Of a stretch of DNA of 64,000 nucleotides, positions 42,774 through 51,152 are shown in pieces. The notes under the pieces were generated by a model. It was not told the origin of the DNA, did no database searches, and was given only the letters and a program-made list of their open reading frames with translations. Numbering within the stretch: the stretch's first letter is position 1; each line of letters starts with the position of its first letter. The position numbers and the translations under genes are program-made. This DNA is from Woeseiaceae bacterium (GTDB lineage: Bacteria; Pseudomonadota; Gammaproteobacteria; Steroidobacterales; Woeseiaceae): NCBI GenBank assembly GCA_028277185.1, contig JANQGQ010000039.1:144704-208703 (forward strand), in the 5' to 3' direction.

Positions 42774-42937
42774 GGATCGTAGCTGTCGGGTCCGGCGAAG
42801 GAGCCGGTCGGATCCTCGAGGCTGAGCTCCGACGCCCCGGGGTCGTTGATGAGTTCCGCACAGCGCCGCTGTATCTCCGACAACTTCAGCGATACGTTCG
42901 ATTCCGCCAGCGGTATCTCTTTGAATTCCTTGTCCAT
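42758..42937 (-). CDS. Unknown small acidic protein (59 residues)
   Basis: The frame reads MDKEFKEIPLAESNVSLKLS, then a helical part with EIQRRCAELINDPGAS, and an acidic tail (SFAGPDSYDPYDRG). ATG at 42937 is preferred; an upstream GTG at 43015 would give 85 residues. No domain is known, but the amino-acid pattern and codon use look like a real gene. It might be co-transcribed or regulated separately from FAAL. Confidence 0.5.
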   Translation of the reverse strand: MDKEFKEIPLAESNVSLKLSEIQRRCAELINDPGASELSLEDPTGSFAGPDSYDPYDRG

Positions 42938-43034
42938 ACTTTCCGATTCCGATGATCTGTCGCCATTCGGCGACAGTTCGATGCTGTCGCAGTATAGAGA
43001 CAGTCTCGCGGACAAAGTGTGAACTGCGTCACAG

Positions 43035-43060
43035 CAAAAACCCCGAAAAACCGGGTTTTG
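43035..43060 (-). terminator. Intrinsic terminator after the FAAL-ACP gene
   Basis: On the minus strand AAAACCC pairs with GGGTTTT around a 9-base loop and is followed by TTTTTGC. It starts about 38 bases after the stop of the acyl-AMP ligase gene and may work in both directions. Confidence 0.72.
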
Positions 43061-43096
43061 GCCTGCTTATGTCGAATTCGGCGGCACCCTGGCGTT

Positions 43097-45049
43097 TCAG
43101 GTCCCGTCCCGCAGAAAGCCCGCAACTTCGCGCAGCGTCGGCACGTCGAACAGATCGCTTATGTCTACTTTACCCGGGTAGCGCTCGTCGATGGCGAGCA
43201 CGATTTCCGTCAGCGTCAGCGAACTCAAGCCCGCCTCGAACAGGTTGTCGTCGGGACCGATTCTCAGCTCCTTAGAAAACTCGCTGGCGATCGTCACGAG
43301 CTCTGCAACCAGCGGATCCGCGTCGGCCGCCGGAACGTCGCCGGCCGCCTCCTCCGGCGCCAGCTCGTCGAGTACGGCCGCAAAGCCGCCGTCGAGATAC
43401 TCACGAAGCAGATGCGCGCGCTGGATCTTGCCGCTGGTTGTCTTGGGAATCCGCGCTACCGGAATCACGTGATCGACCGCCAGCCCGGCGTGTTCGCCCA
43501 CGATCCGGACGACCCGGTCGGCAAGCTCCCGGAACGCGTCCAGATCCTGGCGATACAGCACGAAGACCAGCAGTTCCTCGGTCTGTGCGCCCGCCGGCGT
43601 CGCCCCGGCTACGACGACCTTGCCGAGATCGAGGTCGTCCAGACCGGCAACGATCTCCTCGATGTCATGGGGATAATAGTTCTGCCCGTTGACGATGATC
43701 AGGTCTTTCTGCCGGCCCGTGATGACCAGCTCACCGGCGGAAAACAGGCCGCAGTCGCCCGTACGCAACCAGCCGTCCACCGAAAACAGCGCGGCGGTTG
43801 CGGCGGGATCCCCGTAGATCCGGTCCGTTACGCTGCCCCCTCGTAACTGGATGTGGCCGATCCGGTCGTCGTCGAGGACCTCGTCGTCGTCGCCGACGAT
43901 CCGAATCTCGCAATCGCGAATCGCATTGCCGACGCGGACGAACGACACCGCGTCGGGCGTTCCCGGCGCCGCCGCCTCGAACCTGTCGCCGATGCTGAGA
44001 CTATGCCTGTCGGCGATGACGCGCGAATACGGCTTGCCCGGCTCACCGAGAGACACGCCGACAGTCGCCTCCGCCAGTCCGTACACTGGATACATCGAGC
44101 GCCGGGACAGGCCCAGCGGCCCGAGCGCATCGAGAAACGCCTCGCAGAGATCCCAGGAGATCGGTTCGGCGCCGTTCATGACGAGTTTCACGGACGAGAG
44201 GTCCGTTCCCTCGGGCAGCCCCTTGCGCTCGTACAGCTTCAGAAAGTGCTTGTAGCCGAAGTTCGGCGAACAGAGCTGCGTCGCGCGGAGTTCGCTGGCC
44301 TTCTGCATCCATAGAAGCGGCCGGCGCACGAAGAGATTAGTGTCCATGACGGCGTGGTCCATGCCCGCGGCCATGACGCTCAGGTGGAAGCCGATGAGCC
44401 CCATATCGTGGGTCAGCGGCATCCATGAGAGCGATCGATCGCCGGCGTTCCAGCCCGTCGCCTCGATGATCGCGCGAATGTTCGTACACAGGTTCCGGTG
44501 CGACAGACACACGCCTTTCGGATCGCTCGTCGAACCCGACGAATACTGGATGAACGCAAGGTCGGACGGCGCGGCCTCGTGTACCGTGCCCCGGGCGTCG
44601 CTGCCGACGTCGCTCATTCGCACGCTCTGGGTTTCGAGGCGGCGGCGAACGTCCGCCATCCCGCGCGCATCCGTAAACTCCAGCAGCCGATCCAGCAATG
44701 CCGTTTCCGTGAACAGCGTCCCGCGTTCGAGCTGCCCCAGGATTCTGAACAGCTTCAACCGGTGCTCGTCACTGATGCCAACCGCGACCGGCACGGGTAC
44801 GATCCCGCCGAGCACGGCCGCCCAGAACGCGACGAGAAAGCGCTCGTTGGACTTGCTGAAGATGACGAGTTCGTCACCGGGCCGCACGCCGCGTTCCTGC
44901 AACGCTCCGAGCAGCGAGACGGCACGATCGTAGAGATCGGCGAATCCGAGGCTCGTCTCCTCTTTCTCGCCGTCGACGAAGCGAATGGAGCGGTCGTGCC
45001 CCCGAACCGCCAGCAGCAGATCGGTCAGCGTGTCATGCAGTCGGGTCAT
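43097..45049 (-). CDS. Fatty acyl-AMP ligase fused to an acyl carrier domain
   Basis: A 650-residue protein. Residues 1-560 form an adenylate-forming domain: FIQYSSGSTSDPKGVCLSHRNL is the ATP signature and LRTGDCGLFSAGELVITGRQKDLIIVNGQNYYPHDIE contains the TGD and RxKD motifs. The pattern is that of FAAL enzymes, which load fatty acids on carrier proteins as acyl-AMP. Residues about 575-650 are a carrier domain; the attachment serine is in LFEAGLSSLTLTE (about S610), with SSL replacing DSL. Normally FAALs feed PKS or NRPS lines; none is present here. Confidence 0.88.
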   Translation of the reverse strand: MTRLHDTLTDLLLAVRGHDRSIRFVDGEKEETSLGFADLYDRAVSLLGALQERGVRPGDELVIFSKSNERFLVAFWAAVLGGIVPVPVAVGISDEHRLKLFRILGQLERGTLFTETALLDRLLEFTDARGMADVRRRLETQSVRMSDVGSDARGTVHEAAPSDLAFIQYSSGSTSDPKGVCLSHRNLCTNIRAIIEATGWNAGDRSLSWMPLTHDMGLIGFHLSVMAAGMDHAVMDTNLFVRRPLLWMQKASELRATQLCSPNFGYKHFLKLYERKGLPEGTDLSSVKLVMNGAEPISWDLCEAFLDALGPLGLSRRSMYPVYGLAEATVGVSLGEPGKPYSRVIADRHSLSIGDRFEAAAPGTPDAVSFVRVGNAIRDCEIRIVGDDDEVLDDDRIGHIQLRGGSVTDRIYGDPAATAALFSVDGWLRTGDCGLFSAGELVITGRQKDLIIVNGQNYYPHDIEEIVAGLDDLDLGKVVVAGATPAGAQTEELLVFVLYRQDLDAFRELADRVVRIVGEHAGLAVDHVIPVARIPKTTSGKIQRAHLLREYLDGGFAAVLDELAPEEAAGDVPAADADPLVAELVTIASEFSKELRIGPDDNLFEAGLSSLTLTEIVLAIDERYPGKVDISDLFDVPTLREVAGFLRDGT

Positions 45050-45241
45050 ATGGCGCGCCGTTCGTTCCGGGTAACCGCCGTTGCGGCAAGCGGCGGATTC
45101 TACATTGACCGCCCCGGAACGGATACTGCAAACTCGCTGGCCTCTCCCGGAGACGCTGGCGAACGTTCAGGTCGGCGTCAGGTCTGTTATGCAAGACTGA
45201 TTCAGGACGCCGCGGAACAAACGCGCGACAAGGGAAGGACT

Positions 45242-46003
45242 ATGCGAAGACAGTGGTTTGCGCCGCCGACGATCGCCGCGATCTGTGCGATCACGGCCGC
45301 GACGACGAGCGCGCCCGCCGAGGCTGACGGGCTGCTGACGCCGCATTCCGCGGAGTACAAGGTCAAAATCAGCGTGCTGTCCGGCCGCCTGAACACGCAA
45401 CTGCGTCGCACGGACTCGGGTTACGTCGCCACACACCGCATCGAGCCTACCGGCCTCGCCGACGCGTTCGTACGCGGTGAGATCTTTGCCGAATCGGCGT
45501 TCGCCGCTGGCGACGAGGGTCTCAAGCCGACGCACTATATCGCCCGGGATGAGATCTCGAGCGACAAGCTCAGCGCCGATATTCACTTCGACTGGGAAGC
45601 CGGACGGATTCGCGGCAGCTACCAGACCGAAGACGACGACGCTCCCGTCGACATAGACGACCCGCTGGACGCGCTGATGTTCGATGGCGTGTCGATTCAG
45701 TACGAACTCATGCACGATCTGATGACCTCGGGCGCCGCCACGGAATACGTGCTGCACGACGTCGACGAGTTGAAACGACTCACGATCACGAACATCGGCA
45801 CTCAGCGCGTGCGCACGCCAGCCGGAGAGTTCGAGGCGATCGGGATTCGTCACCAGGCGGAAAACTCTTCGCGACAAACGACGCTCTGGTGCGTCGCCGA
45901 ACTCGACTACCTTCCCGTAGTCATCGAAAGGCATCGTAAGGGTAAGCTGCAAATGCGCGCTCAGCTCCGGCGCTATGAACCCATGGCCGTCAGCCCGGAC
46001 TGA
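45242..46003 (+). CDS. DUF3108 domain exported protein
   Basis: A 253-residue protein with a signal peptide (AAICAITAATTSAPAEADG). The mature part has the DUF3108 beta-clamp pattern: HSAEYKVKISVLSGRLNTQL, an acidic middle (TEDDDAPVDIDDPLDALMFD), and RTPAGEFEAIGIRHQAENSSRQTTLWCVAELDYLPV. DUF3108 proteins often sit near lipid or purine genes, but their role is unknown. GAAGGAC precedes the ATG. It overlaps the convergent gene by 14 bases. Confidence 0.85.
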   Translation: MRRQWFAPPTIAAICAITAATTSAPAEADGLLTPHSAEYKVKISVLSGRLNTQLRRTDSGYVATHRIEPTGLADAFVRGEIFAESAFAAGDEGLKPTHYIARDEISSDKLSADIHFDWEAGRIRGSYQTEDDDAPVDIDDPLDALMFDGVSIQYELMHDLMTSGAATEYVLHDVDELKRLTITNIGTQRVRTPAGEFEAIGIRHQAENSSRQTTLWCVAELDYLPVVIERHRKGKLQMRAQLRRYEPMAVSPD

Positions 46004-46424
46004 CGACTACCGTCAGCAACCAAAAGAGCGTCGAGGTCACGACACCGCTGGCGAACAGGCACGCGGTCCAGCGGGCGACGAGCGCGCGATGTGCAATACC
46101 TGCTAAGACCGGCGCTGCCGGCAACGCGACAACGTACATGAGCGGATACACGAATGCCGCGACGCGCGGGTAGCGCTTCCACCAGACCTTGAGTTCGGAG
46201 TACGCGCAACACGACGCTGCGAGGGTCTCCGGCTCACCCAGACGCGCCAGCGCACGATCGCGGGCCGCCCTCTCGGATTCACCGGCTGCAATCAGCTCGT
46301 CGACGACGTCGTCGAGATGATCCGCCATCTCGAGCGCCAGACGGTCCGCCACGGGCGGTGCGATACCGCGCCGGCGCAGAGCCGACGCGAAAGCACTCAG
46401 ATCGGCGCGGGGTTTATCAGGCAT
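45990..46424 (-). CDS. Membrane protein with permease-prefix-like helical domain, PadR partner
   Basis: A 144-residue protein: a helical N-terminal domain (LRRRGIAPPVADRLALEMADHLDD and ALARLGEPETLAAS) like those seen beside PadR regulators, followed by two or three membrane helices. It starts 5 bases after the PadR stop and is certainly in its operon. By analogy with such pairs it may modulate the regulator or report a membrane state. Confidence 0.75.
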   Translation of the reverse strand: MPDKPRADLSAFASALRRRGIAPPVADRLALEMADHLDDVVDELIAAGESERAARDRALARLGEPETLAASCCAYSELKVWWKRYPRVAAFVYPLMYVVALPAAPVLAGIAHRALVARWTACLFASGVVTSTLFWLLTVVVSPG

Positions 46425-46429
46425 GAGAC

Positions 46430-46768
46430 TCAGACATGCGACGGTTCACCGAGCGCCGCGGCCACACCGCCCTGAATACGCTGCCAGTCGTCCGCCAGAC
46501 CCGCGAGGCGCCGCCGTCCCCTGGCCGTCAGCGTGTAATAGACGCGCGTCCTTCCGGCGACCGACCGGCGGCGGGACCTGAGCGCACCGCCGCGCTCGAG
46601 CGCATGCAAAGCCGGATACACCACCCCTTCGCCGAGCGCGATCGCTTCGCCCGTCGCCGCACGCACGGCTTTGACGAGCTCGTAGCCATACATCTCGCGC
46701 CCGTCGAGAAGCTTCAGCAACAGCAGTTCGGGAACACCGCTCATGAAAGGAGGATTGCTGCGAGCCAT
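46430..46768 (-). CDS. PadR family transcriptional regulator
   Basis: A 112-residue winged-helix protein. Markers are ELLLLKLLDGREMYGYELVKAV, ALGEGVVYPALHALERGGALR and GRTRVYYTLTARGRRRLAGL. It is the short (PadR-s1-like) type. Divergent promoter repeats at 46805-46883 are its probable operator, so it likely represses both itself and the TonB-like gene. Confidence 0.93.
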   Translation of the reverse strand: MARSNPPFMSGVPELLLLKLLDGREMYGYELVKAVRAATGEAIALGEGVVYPALHALERGGALRSRRRSVAGRTRVYYTLTARGRRRLAGLADDWQRIQGGVAAALGEPSHV

Positions 46769-46804
46769 TGCGTCCAGCCGCTATCTGAAACATCAAACTC
46801 ACAG

Positions 46805-46883
46805 TATACCTTGAACTAAAAGGCATGCCAAGATTACTTTATAGCTCAAGGCATGCGATCCTATACCTTGAACTGAGAGGTAT
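46805..46883. promoter_or_regulatory. Repeated palindromic sites between padR and the TonB-like gene
   Basis: TATACCTTGAACTAAAAGGCAT (46805-46826) and TATACCTTGAACTGAGAGGTAT (46862-46883) match at 18 of 22 positions. Each has ATACCT and AGGYAT arms 9 bases apart, the second a perfect inverted repeat. A partial third copy, TATAGCTCAAGGCATG, lies between. They are likely PadR operators over the divergent promoter. Confidence 0.65.
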
Positions 46884-46917
46884 TGAAGGCCCGGCAGCAC
46901 AGTGAGGAATCAAACCG

Positions 46918-47517
46918 ATGACGCAGAAGTCAGTATTCCAGCTCCTGATTGCCGTGCCCGCGGGCATCGCCGTTACCCTCGGCGTGCTCCTTCTCATGAC
47001 GATCCTGATCGCGAAATTGCCGTTCGACATCCCTGAGCGGCCGGACCGGCCGACGCTCGGCTTTCTGCCGACTGTCCCGGAGCGGCCCGTGATGCCCCAC
47101 GACCCGGTCGCCGAGCGCATTCCGCCTCCGCCCGTGCCGCCGGCCGGAGTCCCCGATGAGTCTGCTTCACAAGCGCTTCCCGTCGCGGTGCGGGTAGCAG
47201 CTGTGCGGCCGCAACCGTCGGGGACACCCGCGCTCAGTGTGTCGGGAAACAGTCCGCTGGTCGCGATGCTGCGGGTCGAGCCGACCTACCCGCCCGACGC
47301 CGCGGCCCGTGGCCTCGAGGGCTATGTCGTCGTGGAGTTCACGGTTCTTGCCGACGGGACGACGGCCGACATCGTCGTCGTGGAATCCAGCAGTCGGGCG
47401 TTCGAACGCGCGGCGATCAAGGCCGCCGAGCGCTTTCGATACCGCCCGAAGACGACGGACGGACAAGCGCAGACGGTCTACGGCGTGCGGAACCTCTTTC
47501 GCTTTCGCATGGAGTAG
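46918..47517 (+). CDS. TonB family energy transducer
   Basis: A 199-residue inner-membrane-anchored protein. One helix (LLIAVPAGIAVTLGVLLLMTIL, residues 9-30) is followed by a proline-rich spacer (PPPPVPPAGVP at 67-77), and a C-terminal TonB domain at about 115-199 (VEPTYPPDAAARGLEGYVVVEFTVLADG, AAIKAAERFRYRPK). It uses the proton motive force, through ExbBD, to open outer-membrane receptors. ExbBD are not in the window. It lies next to, and is likely controlled by, PadR rather than Fur. Confidence 0.9.
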   Translation: MTQKSVFQLLIAVPAGIAVTLGVLLLMTILIAKLPFDIPERPDRPTLGFLPTVPERPVMPHDPVAERIPPPPVPPAGVPDESASQALPVAVRVAAVRPQPSGTPALSVSGNSPLVAMLRVEPTYPPDAAARGLEGYVVVEFTVLADGTTADIVVVESSSRAFERAAIKAAERFRYRPKTTDGQAQTVYGVRNLFRFRME

Positions 47518-47634
47518 ACGCCGTCCCGAAAGCTTCCGCTCGCAGTTTGTGGCGGGCGGCGATTCGGGAGGAAGCCTTTCCTTCCCGCCGGGCCCCCGAC
47601 CGGATCGCCGCCTCGCCCTCCGGGCTGCAACGGC

Positions 47635-48315
47635 CTATGGCGCGCGGTCGAACGACTGCGTAACGGCATACTGCACGACTTCGTCTTCGCTGAAGGCGAC
47701 GTCGCGCTTGAGCGCCTCGTCCTCCAGATACCAGCGCTCGGTGAGCAGCACACCATCCTCGTCGAGGGTCTGGATGACGTAGCGCGGACCGTCCCAACCG
47801 GAGACGCGTTCGGCAATGACCGGACCGACACTGGCCGCGCGGTGCTCGCCGAAAAGGTACTCCTCGACGATCGAGCGATCGTAGCTGATGAACAGCCCTT
47901 CGCCGGTCTGCGTGAGGCGGACGTCGCTACCGGTTTCGAGAAAGACCTGAGCCAGCGCCGCCTGCCGGCGTTTGCCGCCTCTCGGCTCGAGCCGCACGGC
48001 GCCCTGCCGGTCACGCGCGATCCGCAGCACGTCGGCGGCTGCTCCGGGACCGATGAAACCCTGATGCGAGAACCGTATGAGCGGATCGGAGTCGGCGTCC
48101 CGAAGCAGCCAGCGCCCGGACAGGTCGACGCCGTCGGGAACGACGGGCGAGTACGGCAGCAGCTGCGGCCCCGCAACGCTTGCGCAACCTGCGGTGCTCA
48201 GAATGAGCAACACGAGGCCGAACTGAGACAAGAGCCCGCGGGACCGCACCAGGCGATAGTGAAAAAAGGACACTGGCACGGTCGCAAAATACACAAATCG
48301 GGCAACACGCGCCAT
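47635..48315 (-). CDS. Unknown lipoprotein
   Basis: A 226-residue protein with a lipobox, LSTAGC, about 45 residues from the ATG at 48315. The N-region is long, so a GTG at 48249 could be the real start. The mature part starts VAGPQLLPYSP and contains SGRWLLRDADSDPLIRFS, then alternating beta strands ending in DEDGVLLTERWYLEDEAL. It resembles lipocalin-like small beta-barrel lipoproteins but matches no named family. Confidence 0.7.
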   Translation of the reverse strand: MARVARFVYFATVPVSFFHYRLVRSRGLLSQFGLVLLILSTAGCASVAGPQLLPYSPVVPDGVDLSGRWLLRDADSDPLIRFSHQGFIGPGAAADVLRIARDRQGAVRLEPRGGKRRQAALAQVFLETGSDVRLTQTGEGLFISYDRSIVEEYLFGEHRAASVGPVIAERVSGWDGPRYVIQTLDEDGVLLTERWYLEDEALKRDVAFSEDEVVQYAVTQSFDRAP

Positions 48316-48403
48316 CTGTCAACCGAACCGCTACCGGCACGTTGAAAGCTCAGGAGCTGGCCGTAGATGCCGGCAAAGGCATTTCCAAACCGGAGGATAT
48401 TCC

Positions 48404-48925
48404 ATGCACCGAAACCTGACGACGAGCCTGTTGAGCGGCCTGACCGCTTGTCTTTTGCTGGCAGCGGTTCCCGGCCTCGCGCAGACGCGCGCCGACATCG
48501 AAGCGCTGAGTCCGGAAGACCGTAAAGCGTACTGGGACAGTCTGTCCGAAGAAGAACGCGCCGCCCAGCGCGAGGCCTGGCGGCTCGAGCGCGAGAACAT
48601 GTCGCCCGAAGAGCGTGAGGCGGTTCGCGAACAGCGGCGCGCCGAGGCGCGGGCGAACTGGGAATCGCTGACGCCCGAGGAGCAGGACGCGAAACGCGCC
48701 GGGATGCGCGCCGAACGGGAAGAGCGTCGGGCCGCAAAGCGCGAGGAGTGGGACGCCATGTCGCCCGAAGAGCAGGAAGCTGCCCGTACGAAGCAGCGTG
48801 AACGCCGCGCGGAACGACGCGCCGCGATGGAAGAGCGACTGAACTCGATGTCCGAAGAGGAGCGCGAGGCCGCCAGGGAACGAATGGCCGAAGCCCGGGA
48901 ACGGCGACGCCAGGACCGCGAGTAA
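48404..48925 (+). CDS. Exported charged-repeat protein
   Basis: A 173-residue protein with a Sec signal ending GLAQT. The rest is about 145 residues of Glu/Arg-rich helix, organised around repeats of a (W/L)xSLSPEE-like unit: EALSPEDRKAYWDSLSEEER, NMSPEEREAV, WESLTPEEQDAK, WDAMSPEEQEAA, LNSMSEEEREAA. This is like DUF3106-type proteins. It should form long helical rods or bundles in the periplasm. Function is unknown; it could bind RNA, metal, or a partner by charge. Confidence 0.78.
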   Translation: MHRNLTTSLLSGLTACLLLAAVPGLAQTRADIEALSPEDRKAYWDSLSEEERAAQREAWRLERENMSPEEREAVREQRRAEARANWESLTPEEQDAKRAGMRAEREERRAAKREEWDAMSPEEQEAARTKQRERRAERRAAMEERLNSMSEEEREAARERMAEARERRRQDRE

Positions 48926-48961
48926 GCCGGGACCGACGATCCGGAGCCGCTGCCGGCGTTC

Positions 48962-49831
48962 TTACTCGCCTGGCAGCGGAATGAAATCGCTCTCGCCGGG
49001 GACGGCGTCGAAACGTCCGTTTCGCCAGTCGTCCTTGGCCTGCTCGATGCGCTCGCGCGAGCTGCTCACGAAGTTCCACTCGATGTGACGCTCGCCGGCG
49101 AGCGCCGCGCCCCCGCACACCATCAGATGGGCCGCGGCGGATGCGCGAAGCTCGACCTCGGCTGGGTTGTCGACGATCCCGAGTGTGCCCATTTCGAGCA
49201 CTTCACCTTCGATATCGACCTGCCCGTCTACGACGTAAACGCCGAGCTCCTCGGTCGCCGGCAATCGAAGTGTGGCCCCGGGCTCGAGCCAGACGTCGAG
49301 GTAAAGGGTCTCGCTCTCGGTTCGCACGGGCGACGTATGCCCGAAGGCTTCGCCGAGAATGACCGTCACCAGCGCACCGGGTAGCTCGATGGCAGGAATG
49401 CCATCGGCCGGATAGTGCTCGAAACGCGGTTCGATCTCTTCCTTCTCGACCGGCAGGGCAATCCAGGTCTGGATACCGTGGAGATGCTGTCCGCTGGCAA
49501 GCAGTTCCGGCGACGCCTTCTCCGAATGCACGATCCCGCGCCCGGCGGTCATCCAGTTCACGGCACCGGGGCGAATTGCCTGCACGTGCCCGAGGCTGTC
49601 GCGATGCAGGATCTCACCGTCAAACAGGTAGGTTACGGTCGCGAGACCGATATGCGGGTGCGAGCGGACATTGACCCCGCTGCCGGGTGGAAAATCCGCG
49701 GGCCCCATGTGATCGAAGAAAATGAACGGCCCTATCCGCTGCCGGCGCCGGTCGGGTAATGCACGCCGGACCGTGAACTCACCGAGATCGCGGATCTTGG
49801 GCTGAATTTTGAGCTGTACGGCTGTACCCAT
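48962..49831 (-). CDS. Pirin family protein (bicupin)
   Basis: A 289-residue protein with two cupin domains. The first has the metal motif around RSHPHIGLATVTYLFDGEILHRDSLG and MTAGRGIVHSE; the second (about 175-260) lacks most ligands. Sequence starts RDLGEFTVRRALPD, as usual in pirins. Members include quercetinases and redox-sensing co-regulators; the role here is not determined. It is 16 bases from the YcaQ-like gene's stop. Confidence 0.93.
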   Translation of the reverse strand: MGTAVQLKIQPKIRDLGEFTVRRALPDRRRQRIGPFIFFDHMGPADFPPGSGVNVRSHPHIGLATVTYLFDGEILHRDSLGHVQAIRPGAVNWMTAGRGIVHSEKASPELLASGQHLHGIQTWIALPVEKEEIEPRFEHYPADGIPAIELPGALVTVILGEAFGHTSPVRTESETLYLDVWLEPGATLRLPATEELGVYVVDGQVDIEGEVLEMGTLGIVDNPAEVELRASAAAHLMVCGGAALAGERHIEWNFVSSSRERIEQAKDDWRNGRFDAVPGESDFIPLPGE

Positions 49832-49847
49832 GGTTCAGGCCTCCGAT

Positions 49848-51098
49848 TCAGATCGCCGTTGCGCGCTGCGAGTCCGGTCCGCTCCGGCCGATCCAGCGCG
49901 ACAAGGTCCTGGAAAAGCTATTGTGGCGCGATACGCGCACGCGGTCGAGCGACAACCAGCTTGCAAGCGCATCGAGTTCGGCGGCAAGCGCGTCGGCGAC
50001 GACCGGCGCTTCCGCGCCCTGTTCGATATGGGCGCGGCGGACGAGCAGGCAACGTTGCGGCCGGTCGGCCTTCAGATCCACGCGCGCCACCAGGCGGTCG
50101 CCGAGCCGGAACGGAAGCACGTAGTAGCCCCAGCGGCGCTTGCTTGCCGGGACGTAGATTTCGAGCCGGTAGTAGAAATCGAACAGGCGTTCGAGGCGCG
50201 GGCGAAACCACACCAGCGGATCGAACGGCGACAACAGCGAGGCGCCCGGGATACGGCGCGGAAGCCTCGCGCCAACCGCGAGGTAGGCGGAATCGGCCCA
50301 GCCATCGACGCTCACGGGCCTGAGCTGGCCGGCCTCGACCAGCTCCGCGATACGCGGGCGCGCCAGGGGCATGGGCAGACGGAAGTAATCCGCCAGATCC
50401 GCCGCCGTCGCAACGCCCAACGCTTCGCTTGCCTCGCGGAGCAGCTCTCTGTGGGCGCGTTCGGGCGACTCGGGAGGCAGCGCATGGTGGTCCGGCAGCA
50501 CGCGCTCCGGCAGGTCGTAAGCCCGCCGAAATCCCTCGCACCGATCGGCGACGCTGAGCTGCCCGACGCCGAACAGGTCCTCGAGAAGATGGCGGGCAAC
50601 GGAACGGTGCCAGTCGCCGGGCCGGCGCGCCGCATGCACGATCTCCCGCACCAGCGGCTCGAAATCGCTCGTCGTCAGACTACCCTCGTCGCGAATCCGC
50701 CCAAGCATGGCGTCGAAGTACGTCTGACGATCGGCGAGGCGCCGGGTCGGGCTCGATTTCCACGAACGGTAGCCTTCCCGGCGGTAATGAAGCAGCGGCC
50801 AGTAGCGCGCCGGAACGATGCTGGCCTCGTGGGCCCAGTGCTCGGTGTAACGTCCGTTGCCGTAGACGTAGTCGTGAAAACGCTGCCGGTCGTACGCACC
50901 CAAACGCGACCAGACCACGAGAAAGTGCGCCGGCAGCAGCACGTTGACGAAGTCGAGCTGCAGGACTTTGACGGTGCCGAAGAGGCGCGTGAAATGCCGG
51001 CGGTCCGGCGCCCGCACCGGCCGCGGCCGGGCGAAGCCCTGAGCACCCATGGCGATCCGCCGCGCCTCGGCGGCCGACAGGCGGACGCGCCGCATCAT
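49848..51098 (-). CDS. ycaQ: YcaQ/AlkX-like winged-helix DNA glycosylase
   Basis: A 416-residue protein of the HTH_42 (AlkZ/AlkX) family. It starts LSAAEARRIAMGAQGF and contains the catalytic Q-phi-D motif in VKVLQLDFVNVL, typical of the YcaQ branch. AHFLVVWSRLGAYDR, ARYWPLLHYRR and SLLSPFDPLVWFRPRLERLFDFYYRLEIYVP are well conserved. E. coli YcaQ opens DNA crosslinks formed by alkylating agents. It is divergent from the PNPOx-fold gene. Another open frame runs antisense through it and is not a gene. Confidence 0.93.
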   Translation of the reverse strand: MMRRVRLSAAEARRIAMGAQGFARPRPVRAPDRRHFTRLFGTVKVLQLDFVNVLLPAHFLVVWSRLGAYDRQRFHDYVYGNGRYTEHWAHEASIVPARYWPLLHYRREGYRSWKSSPTRRLADRQTYFDAMLGRIRDEGSLTTSDFEPLVREIVHAARRPGDWHRSVARHLLEDLFGVGQLSVADRCEGFRRAYDLPERVLPDHHALPPESPERAHRELLREASEALGVATAADLADYFRLPMPLARPRIAELVEAGQLRPVSVDGWADSAYLAVGARLPRRIPGASLLSPFDPLVWFRPRLERLFDFYYRLEIYVPASKRRWGYYVLPFRLGDRLVARVDLKADRPQRCLLVRRAHIEQGAEAPVVADALAAELDALASWLSLDRVRVSRHNSFSRTLSRWIGRSGPDSQRATAI

Positions 51099-51152
51099 TC
51101 TGTCGAACCGCGGTACACTGCGCGCAGAGCTTCATCGAACGGCAGAAATTGC

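Noticed and set aside
45075..45096. CCGCCG/CGGCGG hairpin between the FAAL and DUF3108 genes
   Set aside because: Located in a divergent promoter region without a T-run; likely chance in GC-rich DNA.
49809..51152. A long plus-strand open frame in front of the PNPOx-fold gene
   Set aside because: It is antisense to the clearly conserved YcaQ-like gene; protein similarity begins only at the ATG at 51153.
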